A stretch of DNA of 64,000 nt from Kappaphycus alvarezii (taxonomy: Eukaryota; Rhodophyta; Florideophyceae; Gigartinales; Solieriaceae). A program made the translations under genes and the position numbers. The stretch spans positions 620,001 to 684,000 of the forward strand of contig NADL03000609.1 of assembly GCA_002205965.3 (NCBI GenBank), given 5' to 3'. The notes beneath the pieces are model-generated. The model was given only the letters and a program-made list of their open reading frames with translations, made no database searches and was not told the DNA's origin. The first letter of the stretch is position 1, and every line of letters begins with the position of its first letter. This document shows, piece by piece, positions 1 to 8,920 of the stretch.

Positions 1-7
1 TGGCTGG

Positions 8-726
8 TGATGTGCGCAAATTCGCACACGAAAAAATTTAGATGAGGACCATAATTGTATACAGTATTGGAACTGGGAAGATATTTTTACAGTTTTTGAA
101 TTTGCAAGATATTTTTAATTTGGGTGAGTGTGGCAAATTCATCGGTTGATTTTTTATTTTAGGACACGCTGTCATAGTGGATGTCAGTACAGTTCTAGGT
201 TGTGGGTGATACTACGAGTGACTCTGAAAGGTCTATATAATGGCCACATCAATTCCCACCCCTGGCCGATGGGTGGCTGGCATGGGTATGGCACCTAGAT
301 ATTTACCTTGAGGAAATATCTTCTAATGGTCTCTCTGGTTCACACGATTCCCGTGAATGCGTTTTATGGTATTTAGTATGTTTGATTGAGACTTTAGGAT
401 TAGCCGAAAAGTCTATATAAGCTGAGTAAAGTGCTTCCTCCTTGAGAGGTCAAGCAAGTTGGCAGACAACTTCAGGTCAAGCTCCGAGTAGTAGGAAGTT
501 GAGAGTCAACTTCAACCCAAGAAAACTTTTTCCTAAGCAAGTCGCAGAGAATCAGTGGTAGACGCTGCCCCTTTTATACTTGCTTGTAGCCCTCTCAACT
601 CTCTCCCATATACACTGCTTTTTATTTGTTCAACTATACCACGGTAGCACTTTTGTCGCTCGCAACACCTCCGTCTTGGGGTAGTTGGTTCTAAGTATCT
701 CTTCTCCCGACGATTTACCCCTATCA
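8..726 (+). repeat. 5' LTR of gypsy copy 1
   Basis: 719 bp, TG...CA ends. It matches 6772-7491 except for one A in a short A-run. It carries two TATATAA boxes. The U3 half differs from that of gypsy copy 2, while the R/U5 half (from about 415) is shared by every LTR of this family in the window. Confidence 0.95.
231..420 (+). promoter_or_regulatory. Two TATA boxes in the LTR
   Basis: GTCTATATAA occurs at 231-240 and again at 411-420, 180 bp apart. The second lies in the part conserved among all LTRs of the family and is the likely genomic-RNA promoter. The first corresponds in position to the box lying before the intra-LTR reading frame of the solo LTR at 28532-29385. Start sites are inferred, not shown. 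Confidence 0.55.
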
Positions 727-748
727 TTTGGTACTCTTGTGGAGGGGG
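727..748 (+). promoter_or_regulatory. Putative primer-binding site, gypsy copy 1
   Basis: The sequence right after the 5' LTR begins TTTGGTACTCTTGTGG and is identical after the 5' LTR of copy 2 (20287 on). TGG two bases inside the element is the usual start of a tRNA 3'-end complement, but I could not match the rest to a tRNA I know, so the primer is unidentified. Confidence 0.5.
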
Positions 749-815
749 TTGCACCCGAGGTATTCGAGTTGAGCAGTCTTAGGGAACCATTCGAGGGGAT
801 TTCTTTTCTGTAATC

Positions 816-2696
816 ATGGATCTCAACGCTGCTCGTATAACGTTCACAGGGGGCAAGAATGAAGACGTTGAGGAGTTTCTCTATACATATGTCAACGTTG
901 TGATGCGTGAGAAGAGCGATGAAGAGAAGGCCGAAAGTATCTTCGCCTATCTTCATGGTGACGCAAAGCACAAATATAAGGCCAAGTTTATCAACGGGTG
1001 GTCTCTTAACGGGAATGGGCGTAACTTCGGTGAGGTATGTGAGTGGCTCGTGAAAGAATATGCTAAGGAGGTAGAACCAGATGAGATGATTCGTACCGCC
1101 ATAGAGGCCCGGCTCAACTTCGACGATTTGTTAAGCTCATTGGTATACTTGTGTGATCTCTATGAAAAGGCTGGGTTCAACGCCCAAGCCAAGTACGGAA
1201 TGCTGCGTAAGGCGGCGATGGGGGATAAGCGGCTCTCCGATTTCCTCCTCATCAAGGGCCCTCACACTTTTAATGAACTGAAGGGTACCATAGTAGAATT
1301 TGTCAAAAATTCGGAGACGTTTCAGTCACTGAGTGAGGTACCGAGGGAAACCCGCACATCGGTGTCTATCGTACATCCTGAAAAGAATTATCAAAGGCCA
1401 GCGACTAGCGCAGCAGCATTGGAATCAGTCAGGAGCGATGTCAAAAACTTGGAAGAAAGGTTGGAAACCCGATTCGATAATCGACTTGACATGATAACCT
1501 CGCAGTTGGAAAGCCTTACTCTTACCATTAAGAAGAACCAGTCTGGGGCCCCCAAGGCCGCAGAAGTCTGTTCCTACTGTCACAAGCCTGGACACTTTGC
1601 AAATAGGTGTCCTGATAATCCACATAGAAACACTCGTTGTGGAAAGTGCGGCCGATATGGGCATCATGAAAGTAACTGCTGGTCTAAAGACAACAGAAAA
1701 GCAAATTTATCGGACGCAAGGAGCGAGTCAGGACCAGAGATGAAAATCTTACAAAACAGAAAGGATCACAAGTTGACGGATGCCGGTAACGTATCCATCG
1801 CTGAAGAAATCAGTCAAGTCAATGTGACAAAAAGGGATGGGGAAGGGAACATTTTATCGAAGAAACCTAGGCTAGATTATGGAATGCTGGAACATATCCC
1901 AGCACCTGTACCTCCTCGAACCAAGAGGTCTGATCAAGTTGTTCCAGGAGTTGGAGTCACTCCGGCCAAGAAGACGAAAAAGAGTAAGAAATTTAAGAAT
2001 ATCCCAAAGGACGTACTAGAATATGTGAAGAAGTACAATTTGGTGGCTGAGCTTGCGTCAGCCCCAACTGGGATAACGTTTGGTCAACTTTTGAGGGGCG
2101 ACGCAGAGGACGCGAGGAAAGAACTCAAAAAAATTATCAGGTCTAATAAGTCCGCTAAGGGTAAGAAACTGTTTCTTCAATCGGCCTCGACAGCACCAAG
2201 ACGTCTTAAACTAGTACCAGTCAAAGTATTGGGAATGCAAACCCAAGCTCTTTTCGATTCGGGCGCTGTTCCAAACCTTATTTCAGAAACTTTGGTGACA
2301 GATCTAGGTCTTGAAATTATTCCAACTACTCGAAGAATAACTGTGGCGGATGGAACCGTATCAAAATGCATGGGCACTGTTGACAAGGTTTCCGTGTTCT
2401 TTGGGGACTCTAAAGTTGATTTAGACTTTCTTGTCATGCCTGATCTCCCTTTCGATGCAATCATTGGCTGCCCTACCATGGAAAGACTAGGGACCTGCAT
2501 TGACTTGGGCAACCAAATCGTTTCAGTTAATGTTGACGGCAGAACCGTGAAGATGCCCCTGGATTTCGACAAAAGCACACATCCGGTAGATTTGAAAGAA
2601 ACGGACAGTGAAGATTTCACTTCTAGCTATGACAGCGAAGATTTCGAACCAACTAACACTTTCGGAAGTGAGAAGGGTACGCTCGGGGGATACTGA
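816..2696 (+). CDS. gag: Gag-protease polyprotein, gypsy copy 1
   Basis: 626 codons from the first ATG after a ~90-base leader. The N-terminal ~230 residues are a helical capsid-like region. Two CCHC zinc knuckles follow (C252-x2-C-x4-H-x4-C and C275-x2-C-x4-H-x4-C), then a basic linker, then a retropepsin with the catalytic triad D481-S-G in LFDSGAVPN and a downstream AIIG motif. It ends early: copy 2 has one more G near 2670 and there reads straight through into the reverse transcriptase. The stop at 2694-2696 therefore looks like a one-base deletion, or a sequencing error, in what was one Gag-Pol frame. Confidence 0.9.
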   Translation: MDLNAARITFTGGKNEDVEEFLYTYVNVVMREKSDEEKAESIFAYLHGDAKHKYKAKFINGWSLNGNGRNFGEVCEWLVKEYAKEVEPDEMIRTAIEARLNFDDLLSSLVYLCDLYEKAGFNAQAKYGMLRKAAMGDKRLSDFLLIKGPHTFNELKGTIVEFVKNSETFQSLSEVPRETRTSVSIVHPEKNYQRPATSAAALESVRSDVKNLEERLETRFDNRLDMITSQLESLTLTIKKNQSGAPKAAEVCSYCHKPGHFANRCPDNPHRNTRCGKCGRYGHHESNCWSKDNRKANLSDARSESGPEMKILQNRKDHKLTDAGNVSIAEEISQVNVTKRDGEGNILSKKPRLDYGMLEHIPAPVPPRTKRSDQVVPGVGVTPAKKTKKSKKFKNIPKDVLEYVKKYNLVAELASAPTGITFGQLLRGDAEDARKELKKIIRSNKSAKGKKLFLQSASTAPRRLKLVPVKVLGMQTQALFDSGAVPNLISETLVTDLGLEIIPTTRRITVADGTVSKCMGTVDKVSVFFGDSKVDLDFLVMPDLPFDAIIGCPTMERLGTCIDLGNQIVSVNVDGRTVKMPLDFDKSTHPVDLKETDSEDFTSSYDSEDFEPTNTFGSEKGTLGGY

Positions 2697-2698
2697 AC

Positions 2699-3649
2699 AT
2701 GGCATGGGATGATTATGATTCTGGGTTTGAAACAGATGAAGACTGGAATTCTAGGGTAGGTGAGACACCTGAATGTGTTTCTTTTTGCGATAATATCGAA
2801 TCAAAGGACGGAATTCGGAGCATGAAAGAAGATTACAATTGCAAGGAAAACAGGAATATATCGGATTCCATATCTGAAGATGTGAGCACGCCGGAAAAGG
2901 TCCTTCAAAATATTGAGGTTGAGAATCAAGAAGAAAAAGGGCGCCAAATGGCAGAAATCCAAGGAAAAGTGCAGCACCTTCCCGCAGCCGCCTCACTGAA
3001 AATATCCGACATGCTAGCATCTTCCGAAGTAATTGCATGGAGTGTATCAGATTTAAGACAAGCAAGTGTACCGGTCACTCACTCATTTGAACTTACCGAT
3101 ACTCAACCAATTTACCACAGGCCTAGACGTCAACCGCCAAAATATGACCAATTTATCTCAGAGAATGTTACAAGTATGCTGGAAAATGATATCATTCGGC
3201 CAGTTTCATCCCCATGGTCATTTCCAGTTGTGGTCGCACCAAAGAAGGATGGAAAGCTGCGTTTTTGCGTCGATTACCGACAACTGAACCAGAGAATGAT
3301 ACCCGATCGATTTCCGATTCCGAACATGGAGGAGATCCTCGAGGACTTGAAGGACGGGAGATACTTCACCTCAATTGATCTTTACACTGGTTATTGGCAG
3401 ATTCCATTAGATGAAAAATGTAAGGAAATAACAACTTTTACCAGCAAAGCCGGTACATTCAGGTTCGAAGTGATGCCTTTTGGTCTCATGAATGCCCCAG
3501 CTACATTCCAAAGAATGATGAACGAGGTTTTGAAAGGACTTCCATTTGCAAGAGTTTATATCGATGATGTAGTGATATTCTCAAAAACCTTGGATCAGCA
3601 CATATCGCATGTCAAGACAGTGTGGAGAGGATATCTGCGTACAGCCTGA
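2699..3649 (+). CDS. pol: Reverse transcriptase, gypsy copy 1 (3' end frameshifted)
   Basis: Typical Ty3/gypsy RT: fingers with LRFCVDYRQLN, palm SIDLYTGYWQI and FRFEVMPFGLMNAPATFQ, and the active-site box YIDD at codons 287-290. The ATG at 2699 matches an internal methionine of the fused Gag-Pol frame of copy 2, so it is probably not a natural start. The frame stops at 3649 because one base is missing near 3625 relative to copy 2; the sequence continues in the next frame with thumb and RNase H. Confidence 0.88.
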   Translation: MAWDDYDSGFETDEDWNSRVGETPECVSFCDNIESKDGIRSMKEDYNCKENRNISDSISEDVSTPEKVLQNIEVENQEEKGRQMAEIQGKVQHLPAAASLKISDMLASSEVIAWSVSDLRQASVPVTHSFELTDTQPIYHRPRRQPPKYDQFISENVTSMLENDIIRPVSSPWSFPVVVAPKKDGKLRFCVDYRQLNQRMIPDRFPIPNMEEILEDLKDGRYFTSIDLYTGYWQIPLDEKCKEITTFTSKAGTFRFEVMPFGLMNAPATFQRMMNEVLKGLPFARVYIDDVVIFSKTLDQHISHVKTVWRGYLRTA

Positions 3650-4587
3650 AAATTAAGTTGAGCAAATGCTTCTTTGCGAAAACTTCTATCCAATTACTCG
3701 GTCATATCGTCGATCAAGAGGGAATTAAAGTAGATCCAGAGAAAACGAAAAAAATCAATTGGCACCAAGGCCCGCTCAAAACGGAGGTTCGAAGCTTCTT
3801 AGGACTGGCCTCATATTACAGGAGATTTATCAAAGATTTCGCCAAGACTGCAGCACCGTTACATGCCAGCACAACAAAGAACGGAAAATTTTTATGGAAC
3901 AAGGAAATGCAAACCGCATTTGAAGAGCTTAAAGATAAGCTATGTGTCCCCCCAGTGCTCATGTATCCAGATTTCAAGAGACCATTTGTTGTGGAGACAG
4001 ATGCCTCAGAACGGTCTTTGGGTGCCGTTTTGTCCCAAAAAGATGAAAACGGAAGACTACACCCGGTTCAATTCGCAAGTCGCACTCTGAATGATGCGGA
4101 AAGGAGATACTCAGTCTGCGAAAAAGAAGCGCTCGCTGTTGTCTTCGCACTGAAAAAGTTTCGCGTATACCTTTTATCACTCGAGAAATTTGTCTTGATA
4201 ACTGATCACCAGGCACTTAAGACAGCATTCCAAAAGAAAGATGTACATCACCGCTTGGCCCGATGGCTCGACATTTTCGCAGAATATCGGTTTGAAATTG
4301 TGTATAGGCCCGGACGCAATAATCAGCCTGCCGACTACCTATCCCGCTTGAGGGATCCACTGATTCCAAATGAAAAAGCTTCCGAGAACATCGTCGGAGT
4401 TGCCGAGGTGCAAGTGCCGAACAATAACGAGTACGAAGCTAATATTCACGGACTAATTAAATTCCTGGATGGACTAGAAATGAGAAAGGTTGATATTGAA
4501 CACAGAAATTGGGTACGCAGGAATCAAAAGGCTTTTACACTATTGAATGGAAACTCTTCCGACACACGAAAGCCGGTCCTCGACTAG
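3622..4587 (+). CDS. pol: RT thumb and RNase H, gypsy copy 1 (fragment of pol)
   Basis: Continues the RT in another frame: thumb region LSKCFFAKTSIQLLGHIVDQ, then the gypsy RNase H domain (VVETDASERSLGAVLSQ, YSVCEKEALAVVFALKKFR, LITDHQALK) and the tail PADYLSRLRDP. It runs off frame at about 4550, where copy 1 has AAA and copy 2 AAAA. The ATG at 3622 is incidental; this is one pol gene broken into pieces. Confidence 0.88.
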   Translation: MERISAYSLKIKLSKCFFAKTSIQLLGHIVDQEGIKVDPEKTKKINWHQGPLKTEVRSFLGLASYYRRFIKDFAKTAAPLHASTTKNGKFLWNKEMQTAFEELKDKLCVPPVLMYPDFKRPFVVETDASERSLGAVLSQKDENGRLHPVQFASRTLNDAERRYSVCEKEALAVVFALKKFRVYLLSLEKFVLITDHQALKTAFQKKDVHHRLARWLDIFAEYRFEIVYRPGRNNQPADYLSRLRDPLIPNEKASENIVGVAEVQVPNNNEYEANIHGLIKFLDGLEMRKVDIEHRNWVRRNQKAFTLLNGNSSDTRKPVLD

Positions 4588-6539
4588 TGGCCCCTTTGAA
4601 AGAAAGAATGAAGATCTTGAGGACTTTTCATGATGAGTTAGGGCATTGGGATCTCGAAACAACCAAGAAATTCGTTACTGAGAGATTCTGGTGGCCCAGT
4701 ATCCATAAGGACGTCTATAATTTCGTGAAAAGCTGCGACAACTGTCAAAAATTCACGCCAATACGAAAGTATAAGACAACTCTAGGCTTTCCAGTTTCCG
4801 GTCTCTTTGAAACCTTTTCAATTGACTTTGCCGGCCCATTCAAGGAAACCTCTTCCGGAAACAAATATCTCCTTATAGGGGTGGAACATCTTACTGGATG
4901 GCCAATAGCAGTTGCAGTTGAGGAGGCCAATGCTGAAGTGGTCCTGAGATTCATCGAAAAAGAAATAATTGAACCGTTTGGTCTTCCAAAAAGGATCATC
5001 TCAGATAACGCCCTTTGTTTTACTGCAACTTCACTGCTTCGTTTCTTGGAAGAGAAGGGGATTCAGCTGAAGACAGTTCTCGCATATGCTCCTATGTCAA
5101 ACGGGAAAGCGGAGAGGATGGTTGGAACCATCAAACGATCAATATCGAAAACTATGTCCGAGAATGAAATCCAGTGGGAAGATGCCTTACCAAAAGTGTT
5201 ATACGGCTATCGGCGAAGAAGAGGAAGAAGTGGACGGTCACCGTTTGAGCTAATGTACGGAAGAGCTCCTAGAATGTTACAGAGAGATATGGAAACAAAT
5301 GTTATCGATGAAGAGAGTAGAGAGGTCGAACTATTGGCCACCGAAAGCTGGAGATCACACCGCGCGCTAACACAGACAAGAAATAAGGATGAAGAGCCTC
5401 CAGTCCAAACTTTCTCAGTCGGCTCTAAAGTACTTGTAGCACACGGAAAAGCAATGCAACAGGCTGTGAAGTGGCCGGCTTTCCAAACAAAGTACTCGAA
5501 CCCTTGCATCGTCACGGAGGAAAGACACCCGCATTATAAGCTCTGTTCAAGCTCAGGGAAGAGATCAAGGAGGGCAATCCATGCACGTCGTCTGGTCCCT
5601 TACCATCAGAGGCCTGAAGAATTCCTTCTCACACAGGACTATGCGCAACCACGAGGCATACTCATCTTTAACTATAGAATGATTCCTATGGGAGGAAAAA
5701 GGGCCTGGGAATGGATCATCTCGATTACGCGTGACTACTACGAACTCCACGTAATCATCCATTTCTACATTAATATATGCCTATGTTTTCGTACGTTGAA
5801 CGGACCATTGCTACCTCAAGAAGATTTCCGACTATTGATCAGAGTTCTATTCTCATTCCAAAACGGAAGGTTCACGGAAGCAGGTCCAGAGTTTGTGGAA
5901 GTCATATATCATTACTCTATAGGGAGGTATGGAATGGTAGCTATCGGAGACTTGTCGCAAACATATCTGAACATTATCCGTCCAGTTTACGTATTTCTCA
6001 AGAACAACCAAGATGTGCGACTGAGAGGTTACAGCTTGCCCCCTGATATGGAATATCGACTGGTCCCATATCCTCTATGGGAACCTTACGTTGCTCCGCT
6101 CAGAAATACAACCTCAGCCGAAGACCAGGATCCTCCCGAGGCCGTGATGATGATACGAGCTGGACCATCAAGTGATCGGGGCGGATCATCGAAGAGGGCA
6201 AGGCGTCGGGAGCAGCGAGGAAGATCGCCAAGAAGATCGCCTCAAACACCGCCTAGTCTCCCAGGGGGAAACTATGCATCCTTAATTATTGGACGACTAC
6301 CAATTAGACGTTGGCTTCGCGAAATGACAGAGGACCCTCGAGAAGCAGAAGTAATTTCCTTTTTTGCCATTAGTATTTGCATGTGCTTCCAGACCATTCA
6401 CGGGGCGCACCTTACTCGTGAGGACTCAGTCCTTATGTTGCGAGTTTTTTTCTCCTTCAGATACCCGTTTCTGGACCCGTTGCCAGAAAAGTTTGCATAC
6501 TACGTTTACTACCTCACATTTGAAGGTTTGGAGAAGTGA
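4509..6539 (+). CDS. pol: Integrase plus duplicated C-terminal accessory domain, gypsy copy 1
   Basis: After the frameshift near 4550 the frame encodes a gypsy integrase: H-x4-H and C-x2-C zinc ligands (FHDELGH, CDNC), then the catalytic core with Asp in SIDFAGPF, Asp in ISDNAL and Glu in GKAERM, spaced as D-35-E. A GPY/F-like stretch ending HARRLVPY follows (~5600). Beyond it lie two related modules of unknown function, at 5690-6110 and from 6273 on, joined by an Arg/Ser-rich linker (6160-6260) with the basic patch KRARRREQRGRSPRRS. The frame ends at TGA 6537-6539 inside the second module, which resumes one base back. There is no chromodomain. Confidence 0.88.
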   Translation: MGTQESKGFYTIEWKLFRHTKAGPRLVAPLKERMKILRTFHDELGHWDLETTKKFVTERFWWPSIHKDVYNFVKSCDNCQKFTPIRKYKTTLGFPVSGLFETFSIDFAGPFKETSSGNKYLLIGVEHLTGWPIAVAVEEANAEVVLRFIEKEIIEPFGLPKRIISDNALCFTATSLLRFLEEKGIQLKTVLAYAPMSNGKAERMVGTIKRSISKTMSENEIQWEDALPKVLYGYRRRRGRSGRSPFELMYGRAPRMLQRDMETNVIDEESREVELLATESWRSHRALTQTRNKDEEPPVQTFSVGSKVLVAHGKAMQQAVKWPAFQTKYSNPCIVTEERHPHYKLCSSSGKRSRRAIHARRLVPYHQRPEEFLLTQDYAQPRGILIFNYRMIPMGGKRAWEWIISITRDYYELHVIIHFYINICLCFRTLNGPLLPQEDFRLLIRVLFSFQNGRFTEAGPEFVEVIYHYSIGRYGMVAIGDLSQTYLNIIRPVYVFLKNNQDVRLRGYSLPPDMEYRLVPYPLWEPYVAPLRNTTSAEDQDPPEAVMMIRAGPSSDRGGSSKRARRREQRGRSPRRSPQTPPSLPGGNYASLIIGRLPIRRWLREMTEDPREAEVISFFAISICMCFQTIHGAHLTREDSVLMLRVFFSFRYPFLDPLPEKFAYYVYYLTFEGLEK

Positions 6540-6739
6540 AACGGGAGGAGCTCATTAGAGAACACTATGAAACCATACGCCGAATCTACGAAACTCTTGA
6601 CCAAGGAGATGAGCCGGTCATCGCACGGTACACACTCTCTCATCATATTGGAAATGAGCTACTACCATATCCTTATAGTGAACCCTATACTCTCCCTGAT
6701 GAATGGATAGAACTCCCACAAGAACAACAAGAGCAGTGA
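6536..6739 (+). CDS. Tail of second accessory module (frame -1)
   Basis: Opens with GTG, not ATG, and carries on the second post-integrase module after the TGA at 6537-6539. The two modules align without a gap if one slips back a single base here, so this is either a one-base deletion or a -1 shift site rather than a separate gene. It ends with IGNELLPYPYSEPYTL, the counterpart of LVPYPLWEPYVAPL in the first module, and stops 30 bases before the polypurine tract. Confidence 0.6.
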   Translation: MKREELIREHYETIRRIYETLDQGDEPVIARYTLSHHIGNELLPYPYSEPYTLPDEWIELPQEQQEQ

Positions 6740-6756
6740 CGAGCCGGGACGTTCGT

Positions 6757-6771
6757 CTTGAGCGGGGGGCG
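6757..6771 (+). promoter_or_regulatory. Polypurine tract
   Basis: TTGAGCGGGGGGCG directly precedes the 3' LTR; copy 2 has GAGCGAGGGGGCG at the same place (24826-24838). This is the expected plus-strand primer site. Confidence 0.7.
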
Positions 6772-7491
6772 TGATGTGCGCAAATTCGCACACGAAAAAA
6801 TTTAGATGAGGACCATAATTGTATACAGTATTGGAACTGGGAAGATATTTTTACAGTTTTTGAATTTGCAAGATATTTTTAATTTGGGTGAGTGTGGCAA
6901 ATTCATCGGTTGATTTTTTATTTTAGGACACGCTGTCATAGTGGATGTCAGTACAGTTCTAGGTTGTGGGTGATACTACGAGTGACTCTGAAAGGTCTAT
7001 ATAATGGCCACATCAATTCCCACCCCTGGCCGATGGGTGGCTGGCATGGGTATGGCACCTAGATATTTACCTTGAGGAAATATCTTCTAATGGTCTCTCT
7101 GGTTCACACGATTCCCGTGAATGCGTTTTATGGTATTTAGTATGTTTGATTGAGACTTTAGGATTAGCCGAAAAGTCTATATAAGCTGAGTAAAGTGCTT
7201 CCTCCTTGAGAGGTCAAGCAAGTTGGCAGACAACTTCAGGTCAAGCTCCGAGTAGTAGGAAGTTGAGAGTCAACTTCAAACCCAAGAAAACTTTTTCCTA
7301 AGCAAGTCGCAGAGAATCAGTGGTAGACGCTGCCCCTTTTATACTTGCTTGTAGCCCTCTCAACTCTCTCCCATATACACTGCTTTTTATTTGTTCAACT
7401 ATACCACGGTAGCACTTTTGTCGCTCGCAACACCTCCGTCTTGGGGTAGTTGGTTCTAAGTATCTCTTCTCCCGACGATTTACCCCTATCA
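6772..7491 (+). repeat. 3' LTR of gypsy copy 1
   Basis: 720 bp, the same as 8-726 but for one extra A. It is followed by the target duplication GCTGG at 7492-7496. Confidence 0.95.
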
Positions 7492-7556
7492 GCTGGATTA
7501 CGGTCGGTGCCCCCAATGCCCAATACTCCACCCCTCCGCTCCCTACTACACCATCC

Positions 7557-7607
7557 GACATATGGGATATATCCTCCAATAGTAGAACACCCAAACCTTT
7601 TCCATCC
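7557..7607 (+). repeat. Short insertion with 10-bp flanking repeats
   Basis: 51 bp containing GGATATATCCTCC and AGAACACCCAAACCTTTTCC. Flanks are TACACCATCC (7547-7556) and TACACCAACC (7608-7617), 9 of 10 identical. Related to 8878-8920, ~15893-15930 and, inverted, 19574-19633. Confidence 0.5.
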
Positions 7608-8877
7608 TACACCAACCCATATGGTCTCCTTGAACATAATCCCGCCCCCGATTCCGACATTGACCCTGACGCGTGAATCTCCCTGCCGTAAATCAAGTTT
7701 CAGGACCATCTCAATTACCTCTCACCTTTCGTTCCCTCCTCTCCGCCCTCTTCCCTGTTCTCAACTTTATTCCTCGTCCAGTTAAAGCCGCGGCTTACGG
7801 CTTATACTTCGCACCCTTGAACCGCATTATATCCGCCCCCCCACCAGAGTACAGGAGTCGAGCGCTCCTGGAACTCTTGCCATCCTTAAGCTGGGTTTCA
7901 GATACAACCGCCCCCGTGCTCTTGGCCGCCGCCGCTATGAAAATTGCTCCAGCCTTGTTGACCGCATCAGCATAGCTTCCAGCCGCCTCTATGATGACCT
8001 CTTCGACAAGGCTACCTTCTTGTTCACCACCGCCCTCCCTTCTCCGATTCCATCCCCTCCCGCCCTCGCCCGTCCTGACACTGCCCTTCGCAGTTGTCGC
8101 CGTTTCCTCTCCTTGGTTAGCCCTTCCCGTCACCTCAGCCCTTCTCCATGTTGATCCCCCACTTTCCAGCCACCTTTCAATCCTTGGCTTCTCTCCATAC
8201 CCAGCCTCCCGTTCCAATCACTCCCATGCCCCCGCACAGTTTGCCTCCTGTGCTCAGGTTCTCGGTCTCGGATGCCCGCCGCACCATTCACAGCCTGGAT
8301 CCTTCAACCGCTCCTGGGGCCAATAGTTTATCCCCAATGTTCCTGAGAATGCTGCCTCGCCCGGCAGGTGGGGTCACGCCCGGCAGAGACTGCCTTCATG
8401 CTCTGACAAAGTTCCTCAACCTCTGTTTGAACGGCTATCTACCGGCCGCGTGCCGAACGAATTTCTGCGAAGACTGTCTTCCTGCGCTAGCGAAGCCAAA
8501 CGAGGGAATCCGTCCTATCGCTGTTCGGCTTCTCTCCCGACGCCTAATTTCGAGGCTCGCGGCACAATAAGCCACCCTCGCCCTCCGCTCCGACCAATCG
8601 GCCCCATCAGGTCAAGGTAGGCGTCAATAACGGCACCGATGCAATAATTCATTATGTGCGTCGTCGTTCCCAGAGCTCCGAGTTCCGCGACCACGTGATG
8701 GTCCTTTTTGGTCCAGGTTGACGCTCTAAACGCTTTCAATTGCATGCCCCGCCAGCGCATTCTGGAAGCCGTACTAACGCATGCCCCAGGCCTCGCACGA
8801 TGGGCACACTCCTCTTACGATGCTCCTACAGAGCTGTCGGACTCTACCATGTCCGTAGTTCAGAGGGCACTCAGCAA

Positions 8878-8920
8878 GATATATCTTCAAAGGGTAAAAC
8901 ACCCAAAACTTTTTCCCTCT
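8878..8920 (+). repeat. 43-bp insertion with perfect 9-bp target duplication
   Basis: ACTCAGCAA at 8869-8877 and 8921-8929 flanks 43 bp with core GTAAAACACCCAAAACTTT. Removing the insert plus one flank restores the conserved RT block (GTQQ followed by SDSPGP, canonically GVQQGDPLGP), showing it arrived after the RT gene. Confidence 0.65.

Larger units (their letters stand above)
8..7491 (+). mobile_element. Ty3/gypsy LTR retrotransposon, copy 1 (near-complete)
   Basis: A full element: two ~720-bp LTRs starting TGATGTGCGC and ending CCCCTATCA, a primer-binding region directly after the 5' LTR, gag-protease, reverse transcriptase, RNase H, integrase, an extra post-integrase region, and a purine-rich tract before the 3' LTR. 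GCTGG at 3-7 and again at 7492-7496 is a perfect 5-bp target-site duplication. The LTRs differ by one base in an A-run, so insertion was recent. The coding region is nevertheless broken by several single-base deletions when compared with copy 2 at 19634-25512. It inserted into family-A RT debris. Confidence 0.95.

Noticed and set aside
3863-4090. 75-codon plus frame and similar short frames over pol
   Set aside because: Shadows of the RNase H coding frame.
7795-8217. 140-codon minus-strand frame
   Set aside because: Antisense to decayed RT sequence and made of simple Arg/Gly/Glu-rich codons.
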